From assembly GCF_014697355.1 (NCBI RefSeq), contig NZ_JACJRQ010000016.1, positions 1 to 64,000 of the forward strand: a DNA stretch of 64,000 bases, read 5' to 3'. This document shows positions 34,581 to 43,398 of the stretch, piece by piece; position 1 is the first letter of the stretch, and each line of letters begins with the position of its first letter. The DNA is from Nostoc calcicola FACHB-3891 (lineage in GTDB: Bacteria > Cyanobacteriota > Cyanobacteriia > Cyanobacteriales > Nostocaceae). The notes beneath the pieces were generated by a model. It ran no database searches, was not told the DNA's origin, and saw only the letters and a program-made list of their open reading frames with translations. The position numbers were made by a program, and so were the translations under genes.

Positions 34581-36593
34581 ATTTAAATACGTATATCTTC
34601 TGAGACTCTGTTCGTAGGTTTGTAGGAGTCGCTGAGACTCTGCTAGGGTAATGCGCTTTTCCTCTAAGGCTTTCTCACAGCGCTGGCGGATGTTTTCCAC
34701 CATATCTTCGGAGTCATACTGGACGTAACTCACTACTTCACTCATGGTGTCGCCTTTGACTACGTGTTCGATTTGGTAGCCTTTAGGCGTCAGTTGGATA
34801 TGAACGGCGTTGGTATCGCCGAATAAGTTGTGTAAATTACCCATGATTTCTTGGTAAGCTCCATTAAGGAACATGCCCAAATAATAGGGTTCTCCTGCTT
34901 TGTAAGGGTGCAGTTCTAAAACCGATTTGACATCGCGTAGGTCAATAAAGCGATCAATCTTACCATCACTGTCGCAGGTGAGGTCTGCTAAAATCCCCCG
35001 CCGCGTCGGTTCTTCATCCAAACGGTGGATTGGCATGATGGGGAATAGCTGATCGATCGCCCAGCAATCTGGTGCTGATTGAAACACTGACATATTAACG
35101 TAATAGATGGAAGCCATGATTTTTTCTAGGTCTTCCAGTTCATCTGGTACGTATTCTTGCTGTCTAGTAATGTTCAAAATCTTTTGACAACAAGCCCAGT
35201 AAAGCCGTTCGGCTTTGGCTCGTTCTCTGAGGCGTAAAATTCCTAAGTTAAAGCGGCTGATGGCTTCTTCTTTGAATTGTGCCGCGTCGTGGTATAGCTC
35301 TTGGTAATTTTCCTTGTTGATGGATTGGTAGCTTTCCCAGAGGTAATTAATGATTGGGGATTCTCCCTCTTGTGGTGGCTCTGGCGTATCTAGTGGCACG
35401 TCACTAGTACTGAGAACATCGAAAATCAACACTGACTGATGGGAAGCGATCGCTCGTCCACTTTCACTAATCAGTGTTGGTACGGGAATTTGCCGTTCAG
35501 CACAGGTATCTTTTAACTCTGCCACAATATCGTTAGCATAGTTCTGCATGTTGTAATTTTTCGATGCGTAGAAGTTGGTTTGGGAACCGTCGTAATCTAC
35601 ACCCAAGCCACCACCGACATCGAGGTATTTCATGTCTGCCCCCAACATTGCCAATTCCACGTAAATGCGGCTGGCTTCCTGAATGGCATCTTTAATCACA
35701 TTAATGGCAGAAATTTGTGAGCCAATATGGAAGTGCATCAACTGCAAAGAATCCAGCAAATTAGCATCGCGTAGCTTGTCAACTGCCTCGATCACCTCAG
35801 GCATAGTCAAACCAAATTTAGCGCGATCGCCACTGGAAGTTCCCCAACGTCCCATACCTTGGGTACTGAGTTTCGCCCGAACCCCCAAAATCGGCTTAAT
35901 ACCTAACTGGCGGTTGGCAGCAATCACCAAATCCACCTCTTCAATCTGTTCTAAGACGATGATTGGTGTTTGCCCTAGTCTTTGGGCTAACATTGCTGTT
36001 TCAATGTATTCTTGGTCTTTGTAGCCGTTGCAAACTAACAATGCTCCTGGTGTATCCAAGACAGCCAGAGCAATCATTAATTCTGGCTTGGAACCGGCTT
36101 CTAAACCAAATTGATGGGGCTTGCCAAATTTGACTAAATCCTCAATCAAATGCCGTTCTTGGTTGCACTTAACAGGAAACACACCACGGTAGACACCAGG
36201 GTAGTTGTAACGGGCGATCGCTTTGGCAAAACAAGCGTTCAACCGCTCAATCCGATCTTCTAAAATATCGGAAAAGCGAATTAGCATGGGTAGTCCCAAA
36301 TTGCGCTGCTTCAAGGCGTTGACTAATTCAAACAAGTCCAGAGAACCCCCGCGATCGCCTTTAGGGGCAACAGTAATGTGACCGGCAGCATTAATGGAAA
36401 AATAAGGTTGTCCCCAACCTTCAATGCGATACAAAGATTCGCTATCCTCAATTTTCCAGGAGCGAGGTAAATCTCCTGTGGTAGTACTCGGTGGCAACAG
36501 CTTTTTTTGCTTATGATTTTTCACGTCAGATTTTTGTCCATTGGACGGTAGTAGTACCACCTCGTCAGATGTAGCAGTTGACTCAACACCCAT
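34575..36593 (-). CDS. speA: Biosynthetic arginine decarboxylase
   Basis: PLP-dependent arginine decarboxylase (672 aa), which makes agmatine for polyamine synthesis. Fold III decarboxylase features are clear. The PLP lysine is in YRGVFPVKCNQERHLIEDLV near residue 145. The barrel has LQLMHFHIGSQIS and KYLDVGGGLGVDYDGS; SESGRAIASHQSVLIFDVLS and the specificity-type helical insert follow; DLTCDSDGKIDRFID is the second active-site region. The length matches the family (about 630-680). The C-terminal Ser and the stop codon are supplied by the adjoining heptad repeat array. The N-terminal 45 residues are a poorly conserved charged extension. Confidence 0.95.
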   Translation of the reverse strand: MGVESTATSDEVVLLPSNGQKSDVKNHKQKKLLPPSTTTGDLPRSWKIEDSESLYRIEGWGQPYFSINAAGHITVAPKGDRGGSLDLFELVNALKQRNLGLPMLIRFSDILEDRIERLNACFAKAIARYNYPGVYRGVFPVKCNQERHLIEDLVKFGKPHQFGLEAGSKPELMIALAVLDTPGALLVCNGYKDQEYIETAMLAQRLGQTPIIVLEQIEEVDLVIAANRQLGIKPILGVRAKLSTQGMGRWGTSSGDRAKFGLTMPEVIEAVDKLRDANLLDSLQLMHFHIGSQISAINVIKDAIQEASRIYVELAMLGADMKYLDVGGGLGVDYDGSQTNFYASKNYNMQNYANDIVAELKDTCAERQIPVPTLISESGRAIASHQSVLIFDVLSTSDVPLDTPEPPQEGESPIINYLWESYQSINKENYQELYHDAAQFKEEAISRFNLGILRLRERAKAERLYWACCQKILNITRQQEYVPDELEDLEKIMASIYYVNMSVFQSAPDCWAIDQLFPIMPIHRLDEEPTRRGILADLTCDSDGKIDRFIDLRDVKSVLELHPYKAGEPYYLGMFLNGAYQEIMGNLHNLFGDTNAVHIQLTPKGYQIEHVVKGDTMSEVVSYVQYDSEDMVENIRQRCEKALEEKRITLAESQRLLQTYEQSLRRYTYLNS

Positions 36594-36824
36594 TTCTTCC
36601 TAACCTCTGTGTTTCACCCACGAATTAACAATTTAGCGCATTCGTTTCAGAACCGATATGCACCCAAGGTTAATTTCTGGGATAAACTCTGATTGGTCAA
36701 GAGTCATCTGTCATTTGTCATTTGTCATTACTCATCAGTCATGAGTGCAAAACCCTTAGACAAAGGACAAAGGACAAAGGACAATTGACTAGATAAAAAC
36801 TTTATTAAGCTTTGGGAGATAGTA

Positions 36825-37274
36825 ATGGAGCGCACATTCTTAGCAATTAAGCCTGACGGAGTACAACGCAAATTAGTCGGTGAAATTATCCGTCGCTTTG
36901 AAACTAAAGGTTTTACCCTAGTTGGTTTAAAGTTCCTGAAAGTCAGTCGGGAATTGGCTGAACAACATTACGATGTTCACAAGGAACGTCCTTTTTTTGG
37001 TAGCTTAGTCGAATTTATCACTTCCGCGCCCGTGGTAGCGATGGTGTGGGAAGGAGATGGCGTCGTTGCAGCTGCGAGAAAAATCATTGGTGCAACAAAC
37101 CCGTTAACAGCCGAACCGGGAACAATTCGCGGCGATTTTGGCATTAATATTGGTCGTAACCTAATCCACGGTTCCGATGCTCAAGAAACCGCCCAACGTG
37201 AAATTGCTCTGTGGTTTAAGGATGAAGAATTAGTCAATTGGCAACCGCATTTAACACCCTGGTTGCACGAGTAG
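36825..37274 (+). CDS. ndk: Nucleoside diphosphate kinase
   Basis: Nucleoside diphosphate kinase (149 aa), which balances NTP pools by a phosphohistidine intermediate. It begins [20 protein letters not shown]. The active-site histidine is in [20 protein letters not shown], and [20 protein letters not shown] is the nucleotide-binding region. The length is standard. The upstream 200 bp has repeated TCATTTGTCATTTGTCATT and GACAAAGGACAAAGGACAA blocks. A tandem GACGCGGTGACG repeat follows the stop. Confidence 0.97.
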   Translation: MERTFLAIKPDGVQRKLVGEIIRRFETKGFTLVGLKFLKVSRELAEQHYDVHKERPFFGSLVEFITSAPVVAMVWEGDGVVAAARKIIGATNPLTAEPGTIRGDFGINIGRNLIHGSDAQETAQREIALWFKDEELVNWQPHLTPWLHE

Positions 37275-37382
37275 GAAAGGCAAAGAGGACGCGGTGACAG
37301 GGAGACGCGGTGACGCAAAGAAAGAAGAAGATGCTCTTAAAGAATTCTCCACGTCCCCGCGTAAGAGCGTCCCCGCGTCTTC

Positions 37383-38120
37383 TCACTTCGGTACTTCAGT
37401 TTTTTCTGGTTCTGGTTGGGGTATTTCTGCTTGAGGTGATTCGATGCCAACACGCTTGGAAAATCCCCAGCCTAAAATTAGGAAGATGGCAGTAATCATT
37501 ACCCATTCTGGTGGGACTAAATTATCGTTGACTACTTTTAACAAAAGTCGCAGACCTACGAAAGCTACAGTTATATAGCCTGCATCTTCTAGATTTTCAT
37601 ATTCGTCTAGCCAACGGATAAACAATCCCGCCATGAATCGCAGCGTAATAATACCGATTGTGGCACCCGTAAGTACTAGCCATTTTTCTTGAGAAACAGC
37701 GATCGCAGTTGTTACGCTATCCAACGAAAATGCTAAATCTGTAAATGCAATTACGGGGATCGCTTGCAATAAGGAATTAAAACGCGGTCCATGATGATGA
37801 TCGTCCTTACCTTCTTCTGAGGTAAAGTGTTGGAATACCAGCCAGAGCAAGTAGGCAGCGCCCAGTAATTCAAATTGCCAGAATTGTTGCACCCAAGTGG
37901 CGGTAAGAATTAGAGTGATTCGCAACACGTAGGCAACAACTAAACCAAAGTTCAAAGCTTTACGCTCAAGTTCTTTGTCTTCTAGCCCTTGGGCGATGGC
38001 AGCCAGGGCGATGGCATTGTCAGCAGATAGCACCGCCTCTAAAAATATCAGTATCAGCAGGACTATCGGGGCTTCAACGCTGAAATGAAAGTGGAGGTAA
38101 TCAAAAATTCGGTCTAGCAT
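37383..38120 (-). CDS. TerC-family integral membrane protein
   Basis: A 245-aa TerC-family protein (seven predicted helices). Membrane carboxylates typical of the family are present: LIFLEAVLSADNAIALAAIA near residue 22 and AFTDLAFSLDSVTTAIAVSQ near 128, the paired acidic motifs thought to bind metal ions. Relatives act in manganese export or metal loading in bacteria and in thylakoid assembly in plants; which applies here is unknown. The His-rich loop EEGKDDHHHGPRF lies between helices 3 and 4. The C-terminal tail (about 225-245) is rich in Pro and Glu. Convergent with ndk, 108 bp apart. Confidence 0.87.
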   Translation of the reverse strand: MLDRIFDYLHFHFSVEAPIVLLILIFLEAVLSADNAIALAAIAQGLEDKELERKALNFGLVVAYVLRITLILTATWVQQFWQFELLGAAYLLWLVFQHFTSEEGKDDHHHGPRFNSLLQAIPVIAFTDLAFSLDSVTTAIAVSQEKWLVLTGATIGIITLRFMAGLFIRWLDEYENLEDAGYITVAFVGLRLLLKVVNDNLVPPEWVMITAIFLILGWGFSKRVGIESPQAEIPQPEPEKTEVPK

Positions 38121-38695
38121 TCCAAGTTTCTCAAGCAGGAAAAAATTAAAATTTGACAGGAACAGAGATTTTATTATTCAACAGCGCAGTAAATTACCAC
38201 TTTAATCCAGCTTAACGTGGTTATGGTGCATTCTAAAGAGGGTTAAGTTGGTGCGTTCCCCAAAAGGGTTGCCGCAGGCATCGCCGTGCAACTGAGGTAT
38301 TTTTAGTGTAAGTCAATACACCAAAAATTTTAATATTCGCTAACATACGTCACGACTCTAGCGAATTGAATCAGGAACGACTTGCTCTGGTTGATAAATA
38401 ACCGCAGAATGCTCTACTTACCCGCTGGCACATTTATTCCAAAGCAATCCGAATTGAAATGTCAGAAAATACGGAGATTAAAAGCACCTATTTATAAGCT
38501 TTTCAGCTATTTTCTTTCTCACGAATGATTCAGGATTGCTATATCGTATCAAGTCCGGCTAATTTAGTTATGATTCCCGAATCTATGCAGAAACCCAAAA
38601 ACCCTTCTCCTCTGCCCCCCTGCCCCTCTGCTGCCTCAATAATAAGTCTTTAGCCGGACATAGCACCATGTCCGCCTAGTCACTGCTGCCACTAT
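38121..38695. other. Intergenic region leading into the methyltransferase remnant
   Basis: AT-rich upstream part of the TerC-family gene, a C/T-rich block near 38600-38636 (CCCTTCTCCTCTGCCCCCCT) and a TAGCCGGACATAGC pair. No gene was found. The methyltransferase homology starts at about 38696. Confidence 0.5.
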
Positions 38696-39243
38696 AATCT
38701 GGCTCGACTACCAACCCCTACTGAGTGGGTGAAAATCAGGCGTATTCGTGTCAAAAATTCAGTAACTACAGTTTGTTGGTTATCTAAAACACCAAATCCT
38801 AAACCAAATAACAAAAAAGTTTTAAAACCCCATAGCCAAAGTATCAAGCAATTACTTAAAAATGGCTACAAGGCCAAAATACGTCCTCAGTGGACATGAT
38901 AATTTTTGACAAATTTCAAAAAGATAATCAAGGTGCAATTCCAGCAAATTTGATTGAAATTGCCCATAATAAATCGAATAGCGCTTATTTACAACGTTGT
39001 AAAACAGCAGAAACTAGACCTCATCCAGCACGTTTTTCTCAAGGGTTCACTGAATTTTTCATCAGATTTTTAACCGATCGAGTTGATATAGCATTAGATC
39101 CATTTGCAGGTTCTAATACAACTAGTTTTGTTGCTCAGACTTTCAAACGCCGATGGATTTGTTTTGAAATTAATGAGGATTATCTAATGGAAAGCCGTTA
39201 TCGTTTTAGTCAAGATTCAGATTACCTGAAGAGTGGCGAATGA
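38696..39243 (+). pseudogene. Site-specific DNA methyltransferase, C-terminal remnant with frameshifts
   Basis: Frame 1 (38696-38896) reads NLARLPTPTEWVKIRRIRVK, NSVTTVCWLSKTPNPKPNNK and on to KNGYKAKIRP, then meets TGA. The homologous sequence resumes in another frame at about 38908 with DKFQKDNQGAIPANLIEIAH. It continues through HPARFSQGFTEFFIRFL to the AdoMet-binding motif ALDPFAGSNTTSFVAQTF and ERRxICFEINEDY-like end. Together these form the C-terminal half of a beta-class N4/N6 amino-methyltransferase. The N-terminal half with the DPPY-type catalytic motif is absent, and the join needs two single-base insertions around 38888 and 38907. The gene is therefore dead. No cognate restriction enzyme is nearby. 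Confidence 0.75.
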
Positions 39244-39289
39244 AAAGTGAGGAGTTAAGATTTATAACTCATAAATAATAACTACTCAC

Positions 39290-39484
39290 TTAAATTTCTC
39301 CATTCACTTGCATTTGATGAACTTGATCTGCTAACTCTTGACGACCCTGGTCATCTAGTTTATCAATCGCTAACATCCCCATAAGAATAACTTCTTTCAG
39401 GGTCAAACGTGTCGAATGTGCCTGTTTTTGCACAATCTCCTTAATAATGGGACTAACACCAATCGCTGTACTAGCTCTAGCCAC
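39290..39484 (-). CDS. Small hypothetical protein
   Basis: A 64-aa protein from a GTG start (ARASTAIGVSPIIKEIVQKQ, then TRLTLKEVILMGMLAIDKLD and a Gln-rich tail). Its mostly helical, charged pattern could be a small DNA-binding or antitoxin-like protein. No family is recognised. Convergent with the methyltransferase remnant 46 bp away. Moderate support only. Confidence 0.4.
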   Translation of the reverse strand: MARASTAIGVSPIIKEIVQKQAHSTRLTLKEVILMGMLAIDKLDDQGRQELADQVHQMQVNGEI

Positions 39485-40049
39485 GGAAGAAAAAACGCTA
39501 ATGATTCAGCCTAAATCTTAGCACTTCCAATGAAGTTATTCTCTATAGTTAAAACTTAATTCAAATGTGTTTCAACTCATACTTCTAGGAGCAAACATAA
39601 ATTTGAAATTATGTACATAGAGAACTACAACAGAAATACACAGTATTATCCTTTCTGGAGAAAGAAAATTTTTATCTAACCCTCAATCATCCCATAAAAC
39701 TTAAAAACCAACTTTTGGATGAACATAAATTTAATTATTGTCACACTAATATTACAAGTATATTTTTTGACGGTGGTATTCAACCCTCCAGAGCTATCCC
39801 AATACGGTTCGGATAAGCAGTATGAACTTCCCTTGTGGTCTGGGAAAAGGTTAATGGGTAAGGGGTAAAGGATGTATTTGAAACCTTTCCCCTTTCCCCT
39901 CTCCCCTTTAACCGAACCGTATTGAGAGCTATCCCAAACCGACTTGAAAGCATAACTTTTTTTGAGCGAGTTCTCGAACTTGTAGTGTTTTTAAGTGAAG
40001 CTGGCTAATTGAGGTATGATATCAACACCATCAACAAGTACCTTTTCGA
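39485..40049. other. Intergenic region containing a CAATAC element
   Basis: AT-rich. Holds the 125-bp mobile element at 39800-39924 and nothing else recognisable. Confidence 0.6.
39800..39924. mobile_element. 125-bp CAATAC miniature element, copy 2
   Basis: Perfect 13-bp terminal inverted repeats (CAATACGGTTCGG / CCGAACCGTATTG) and perfect 10-bp direct repeats AGAGCTATCC on both sides (39790-39799 and 39925-39934). Nearly identical to 30514-30638. Confidence 0.92.
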
Positions 40050-40262
40050 CTATTCCTCTAAAATTTCCACTAAGTCTTCGATAGTCACCTCAAAGGTGCG
40101 AGCCAATTTATGAATAGCAGTAAAGTCAACTGTTGTCATAGCTCGACGACGAGCATAACTTCTAACTGTGCTGTAAATTACCCCAGAACGCTCAGAAACT
40201 TCCTTAAGTGTCCATCCCTTCTCTTGTGCTAGTTCTCGAATCCTCAATCTGACTAATCCCAT
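40050..40262 (-). CDS. XRE-type helix-turn-helix regulator
   Basis: A small Cro/C1-type DNA-binding protein of 70 aa from the ATG at 40262 (GLVRLRIRELAQEKGWTLKE); upstream ATG/GTG starts at 40280 and 40286 add 6-8 residues. The helix-turn-helix is WTLKEVSERSGVIYSTVRSY. The C-terminal ARTFEVTIEDLVEILEE is the usual end of this family. Such proteins are often antitoxins or autoregulators. No toxin gene adjoins it; the nearest gene is the small protein at 39290. Confidence 0.8.
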   Translation of the reverse strand: MGLVRLRIRELAQEKGWTLKEVSERSGVIYSTVRSYARRRAMTTVDFTAIHKLARTFEVTIEDLVEILEE

Positions 40263-40286
40263 ATTTGATAACTGATGCATTTGCAC

Positions 40287-40953
40287 CGCTCAATTTCATA
40301 TGAGAATTGACTCTCACCGGGCTGAAGCCAGGGTGATTCAAACTGTTACTCTGAACAAGGCTAAAGCCGTGGTTCTGGGTTTTTTAGAGTTATTCTTCTA
40401 GAGAAAAACTCTCTATGGCACAGTCGAAATTTCCCTACCAATGGATTTTTAGGGATTTACTTCGGGGTTTTCGGCATTTTTATGATAAAAAAGCGATCGC
40501 CTCTTGGTTGATTAAACTCTTATGCGTTCGCGAAGTGACTCTGAAAGAGTATCGCCACAATTTACTGAAATCTGTAAAGCTGAAATCAAACGGTTATCCC
40601 CTATATTAGCAACGTCAAAAGCAAAAACCTCTACCCTCAGAGCGTCAAAAATCATCAAGTAATGGGCAAGTTTGCAGTCACTGGCAATATTTGTCACAAC
40701 AAACTCATAGAAAGTCACCCTTTGGTCAAAATACTCCTGCGAGTAAAAGTATTCTCACAAATCGCGCTTATATACCACCGGGAAAACCCTACTTTAAAGA
40801 GATCGTAAATTGTCCAATATAATCTCGCGAACACGCTTTACAGAACTATACAGTGTAAATAAGAATAATAATTTGACCTAAGTAAAATTTTCCTGAATAC
40901 AGGCAACTAATGCTGTCATAAGGAAAAGCAGTGAGTAGAGGAGAGACAAAGCG
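40287..40953. other. Intergenic region, no firmly supported gene
   Basis: Contains a palindrome-like CCGGGCTGAAGCC / GGCTAAAGCC repeat near 40318-40370. A short open frame at 40415-40609 has no family features. The AT-rich leader of the SGNH gene follows. Confidence 0.45.
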
Positions 40954-42018
40954 ATGAGGGACCCTTATCTGTTGGCAGCAGGCTTGTTAACAGGATTGGC
41001 AATACCAGCATCGGCTCTTCCACATCTGTCGATTATCCTGCCAGAAAATTCTAGATTTCTGTGGGATTTAAAACAGGGTTCGCAGACAATAGTCAGTACA
41101 AAAATTATCAACAACGTCGATCTTTCCTTACCAGAACTCAGCGGCCAAGCGCTGCAAACTTTAGAAAGTTCGCAGTCAACAGCAGATGAGCAAAACATCA
41201 AGAGTGTTGATTCCTTACCAGAACTTAGTAGCCAGGAATTACCGACTCCAACAGAGTCATTACTCAACTCAAAAGCCCAAGCAGCTACTATTTCACTGAC
41301 ATCTGGCAATCAACTTTACTACCAAAGATTGGCAGCTCTGAAAACAGGTCAGATTTATACACGCGGGGATAGTGATAATCTGCGATCGTTGTGGGAGTCA
41401 ATCAAGAAACGTCAACTAACTTATGAAGACTGGAAAAGTTTACTAGCTTTAGAAGCCAGAGCCATCGCCCAAGGTCAAGGTGCAAATCATCTGAGTATCT
41501 TAGTTGGCGATTCTTTGAGCATGTGGTTTCCTCGAGAAAAATTGCCTGCTGGAAAATTATGGCTCAATCAAGGTATATCTGGAGATACTTCCGCCGGCGT
41601 TTTAAGAAGATTGGGGGCATTTTCCGCAACTCGGCCGGATGTAATTTACATTATGGCTGGGATTAACGACTTACGAAAAGGCGATACCGATCAAGCAATT
41701 TTGCGTAATTATCGCCGAATTGTCCGCCGCTTACGACAAGCTCACCCCCAAGCTCAAATCATTGTCCAATCCATTTTGCCGACTCGACTACCAAAAATTT
41801 CCAATAGTCGCATTCGTCACATCAACACCCAACTAGCTCAAATTGCCAAACAAGAAGGCGCCAATTATCTCAATATCTATAGTTGGTTTACAGATATGGA
41901 AGGCAATTTGCGCCCAGAATTAACTACAGATGGGTTGCACCTGTCGCCAGAGGGTTATGACGTATGGCGATCGGCACTACAGCAGATTGAATACAAGCTG
42001 ACTCAGCGCAAGAATTAA
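40954..42018 (+). CDS. SGNH/GDSL-family hydrolase
   Basis: A 354-aa GDSL-type esterase/lipase of the SGNH fold. The N-terminus has a hydrophobic signal-like segment (LLAAGLLTGLAIPASAL). The catalytic blocks are I ILVGDSLSMWFP near residue 184 (Ser), II GISGDTSAGVLRRL (Gly), III YIMAGINDLRKG (Asn) and V TDGLHLSPEGYDVW near 330 (Asp and His), all intact. Residues about 55-100 contain a duplicated motif (SLPELSGQALQT and SLPELSSQELPT) in a low-complexity linker. The protein is probably exported or periplasmic. The substrate (acyl or acetyl ester) is unknown. Confidence 0.87.
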   Translation: MRDPYLLAAGLLTGLAIPASALPHLSIILPENSRFLWDLKQGSQTIVSTKIINNVDLSLPELSGQALQTLESSQSTADEQNIKSVDSLPELSSQELPTPTESLLNSKAQAATISLTSGNQLYYQRLAALKTGQIYTRGDSDNLRSLWESIKKRQLTYEDWKSLLALEARAIAQGQGANHLSILVGDSLSMWFPREKLPAGKLWLNQGISGDTSAGVLRRLGAFSATRPDVIYIMAGINDLRKGDTDQAILRNYRRIVRRLRQAHPQAQIIVQSILPTRLPKISNSRIRHINTQLAQIAKQEGANYLNIYSWFTDMEGNLRPELTTDGLHLSPEGYDVWRSALQQIEYKLTQRKN

Positions 42019-42366
42019 GCGATCGCAAACAAGTAAAAAGTAAAAACAAAATCCCCATCAATAAATTTAGGTGACTCACAACCCTTATTATTTATTCTTT
42101 ACTTTTGGATTTTTACCAAAAAGGGGAAAAGGGGAAAGGGTAAGGGGTAAAGGAAAAAAAGAGTAAAACTTTTCCCCACACGGTATAAAGCCCCTATTTT
42201 TAAATATGGAGAATATTAAAAGAAGATTTTACCAGACACGTAGTGTGATAAAAATCAGCGTCCATGCTTGAAACCCCTATTTTTAAATATGGGGTTCCCC
42301 TTTCCCCTTTCCCCCTTCCCCCTTCCCCTTCTTCATTTTTTACTTTGCCTTGATAAATCTAAAACC
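42019..42366. other. Intergenic repeats between the SGNH gene and larE
   Basis: A purine-rich block (AAAAGGGGAAAGGGTAAGGG, about 42120-42155) and a pyrimidine-rich block (CCCCTTTCCCCCTTCCCC, about 42297-42330) can fold back. Between them ACCCCTATTTTTAAATATGG occurs twice. This resembles the interior arms of the CAATAC elements, but no termini were found. Confidence 0.55.
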
Positions 42367-43197
42367 CTATGCTTTAACACCCAAAGCTTCCCGATTTAAA
42401 ACTTGATTCAACTTACCGCTACGATAACCTTCTAAATCTAAGGTTACGTAGATAAATCCAAAATTTTGAAATGCGCCAACTAATGTTTGTAAATCCGTAG
42501 TCAACACAAACTCTTTAATTTGTTCTGGTGCTAATTCAATACGTGCTGTATCGCCTTCAGAACGCACGCGTAAATTCTGCCAACCCAGCTTTCTTAAGAA
42601 AATTTCGGCTCTACCAACTCGTTGCAACTTAGCTACAGTAATTTCTTCACCATAAGGAAACCGGGAACTCAGACAAGGTTGAGCAGGTTTATCCCACCAA
42701 GGTAAACCGAGTTGTTGCGAAAGTTGCCGGACTTCAACTTTGGTAACACCCGCTTCTGCTAAAGGCGATCGCGCACCTCTTTCTTTTGCCGCCTGAATTC
42801 CTGGGCGATAATCATGCAAATCATCAGCATTTACCCCATCCACCACATAGGGATAACCCAACTTTAGAGCCAAAGGTTTGAGAGTATCGTGCAATTCACT
42901 TTTGCAAAAATAACAGCGGTTGACAGGGTTAGAAGTGTAATTGGGATTCTCCATCTCGTGAGTTTGGACAATTTGATGCCGAATCCCAATAGTTGCGGCT
43001 TGAATTTTGGCGTCTTCTAACTCTTCTGGTAATAGCGAAGGAGAAACCGCAGTTACAGCCAAAGCGCGATCGCCCAACGCATCATAAGCAATTTTGGCAA
43101 CCAAAGTGCTATCAACGCCCCCAGAGTAGGCAATCAAAGCCTGCTCCATTTCTTCAAATAAAGCTCTTAATTGCTCAAATTTTTCTGTCAGCATCAT
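42367..43197 (-). CDS. larE: ATP-dependent sacrificial sulfur transferase LarE-like
   Basis: LarE family (276 aa), PP-loop sulfur transferases that make the nickel-pincer cofactor of lactate racemase. The ATP pyrophosphatase loop is AYSGGVDSTLVAK near residue 24. The family domain follows (AVSPSLLPEELEDAK, YPYVVDGVNADDLHDYRPG, ARSPLAEAGVTK). Three cysteines are notable: C95 and C98 (RCYFCKSEL) and C175 (PCLSSRFPYG). C175 aligns with the sacrificial cysteine position. The extra pair suggests the cluster-binding, non-sacrificial LarE type (inference). No larA, larB or larC is in the window. The start is either of two adjacent ATGs. Confidence 0.87.
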   Translation of the reverse strand: MMLTEKFEQLRALFEEMEQALIAYSGGVDSTLVAKIAYDALGDRALAVTAVSPSLLPEELEDAKIQAATIGIRHQIVQTHEMENPNYTSNPVNRCYFCKSELHDTLKPLALKLGYPYVVDGVNADDLHDYRPGIQAAKERGARSPLAEAGVTKVEVRQLSQQLGLPWWDKPAQPCLSSRFPYGEEITVAKLQRVGRAEIFLRKLGWQNLRVRSEGDTARIELAPEQIKEFVLTTDLQTLVGAFQNFGFIYVTLDLEGYRSGKLNQVLNREALGVKA

Positions 43198-43315
43198 TTA
43201 TCAACCCTGCCAAAACCCTATATCACCAAACAAATTCTATTGTAGTCATATTAGTTAGGGGGCATTGGGCATGGGGCATTGCGAGTGTGGGAGGTGTGGG
43301 AAGTATAAATTCTCT

Positions 43316-43398
43316 TTCTCCCCACACTCCCCCATCCCCCCACACTCCCCACACTCCCTCATCTCCCTCATCTCCCTCCGCCCCCCACTCCCTACTCC
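43316..43398. repeat. C/T-rich tandem repeats running into a stop codon
   Basis: CCCCACACTCCCC units and then CTCCCTCAT units (about 43350-43378), ending CCCCACTCCCTACTCCCC. The TAG stop of the hybrid histidine kinase (43392-43394, minus strand) lies within this repeat. Confidence 0.8.

Noticed and set aside
40415-40609. 64-codon plus-strand frame (MAQSKFPYQWIFRDLL)
   Set aside because: No clear ribosome site or family resemblance. It contains a GCGATCGC octamer and lies in a repeat-rich gap; not enough support.
42120-42330. Another CAATAC-type element between the SGNH gene and larE
   Set aside because: It has similar purine and pyrimidine arms, but no CAATAC/GTATTG ends and no flanking duplication.
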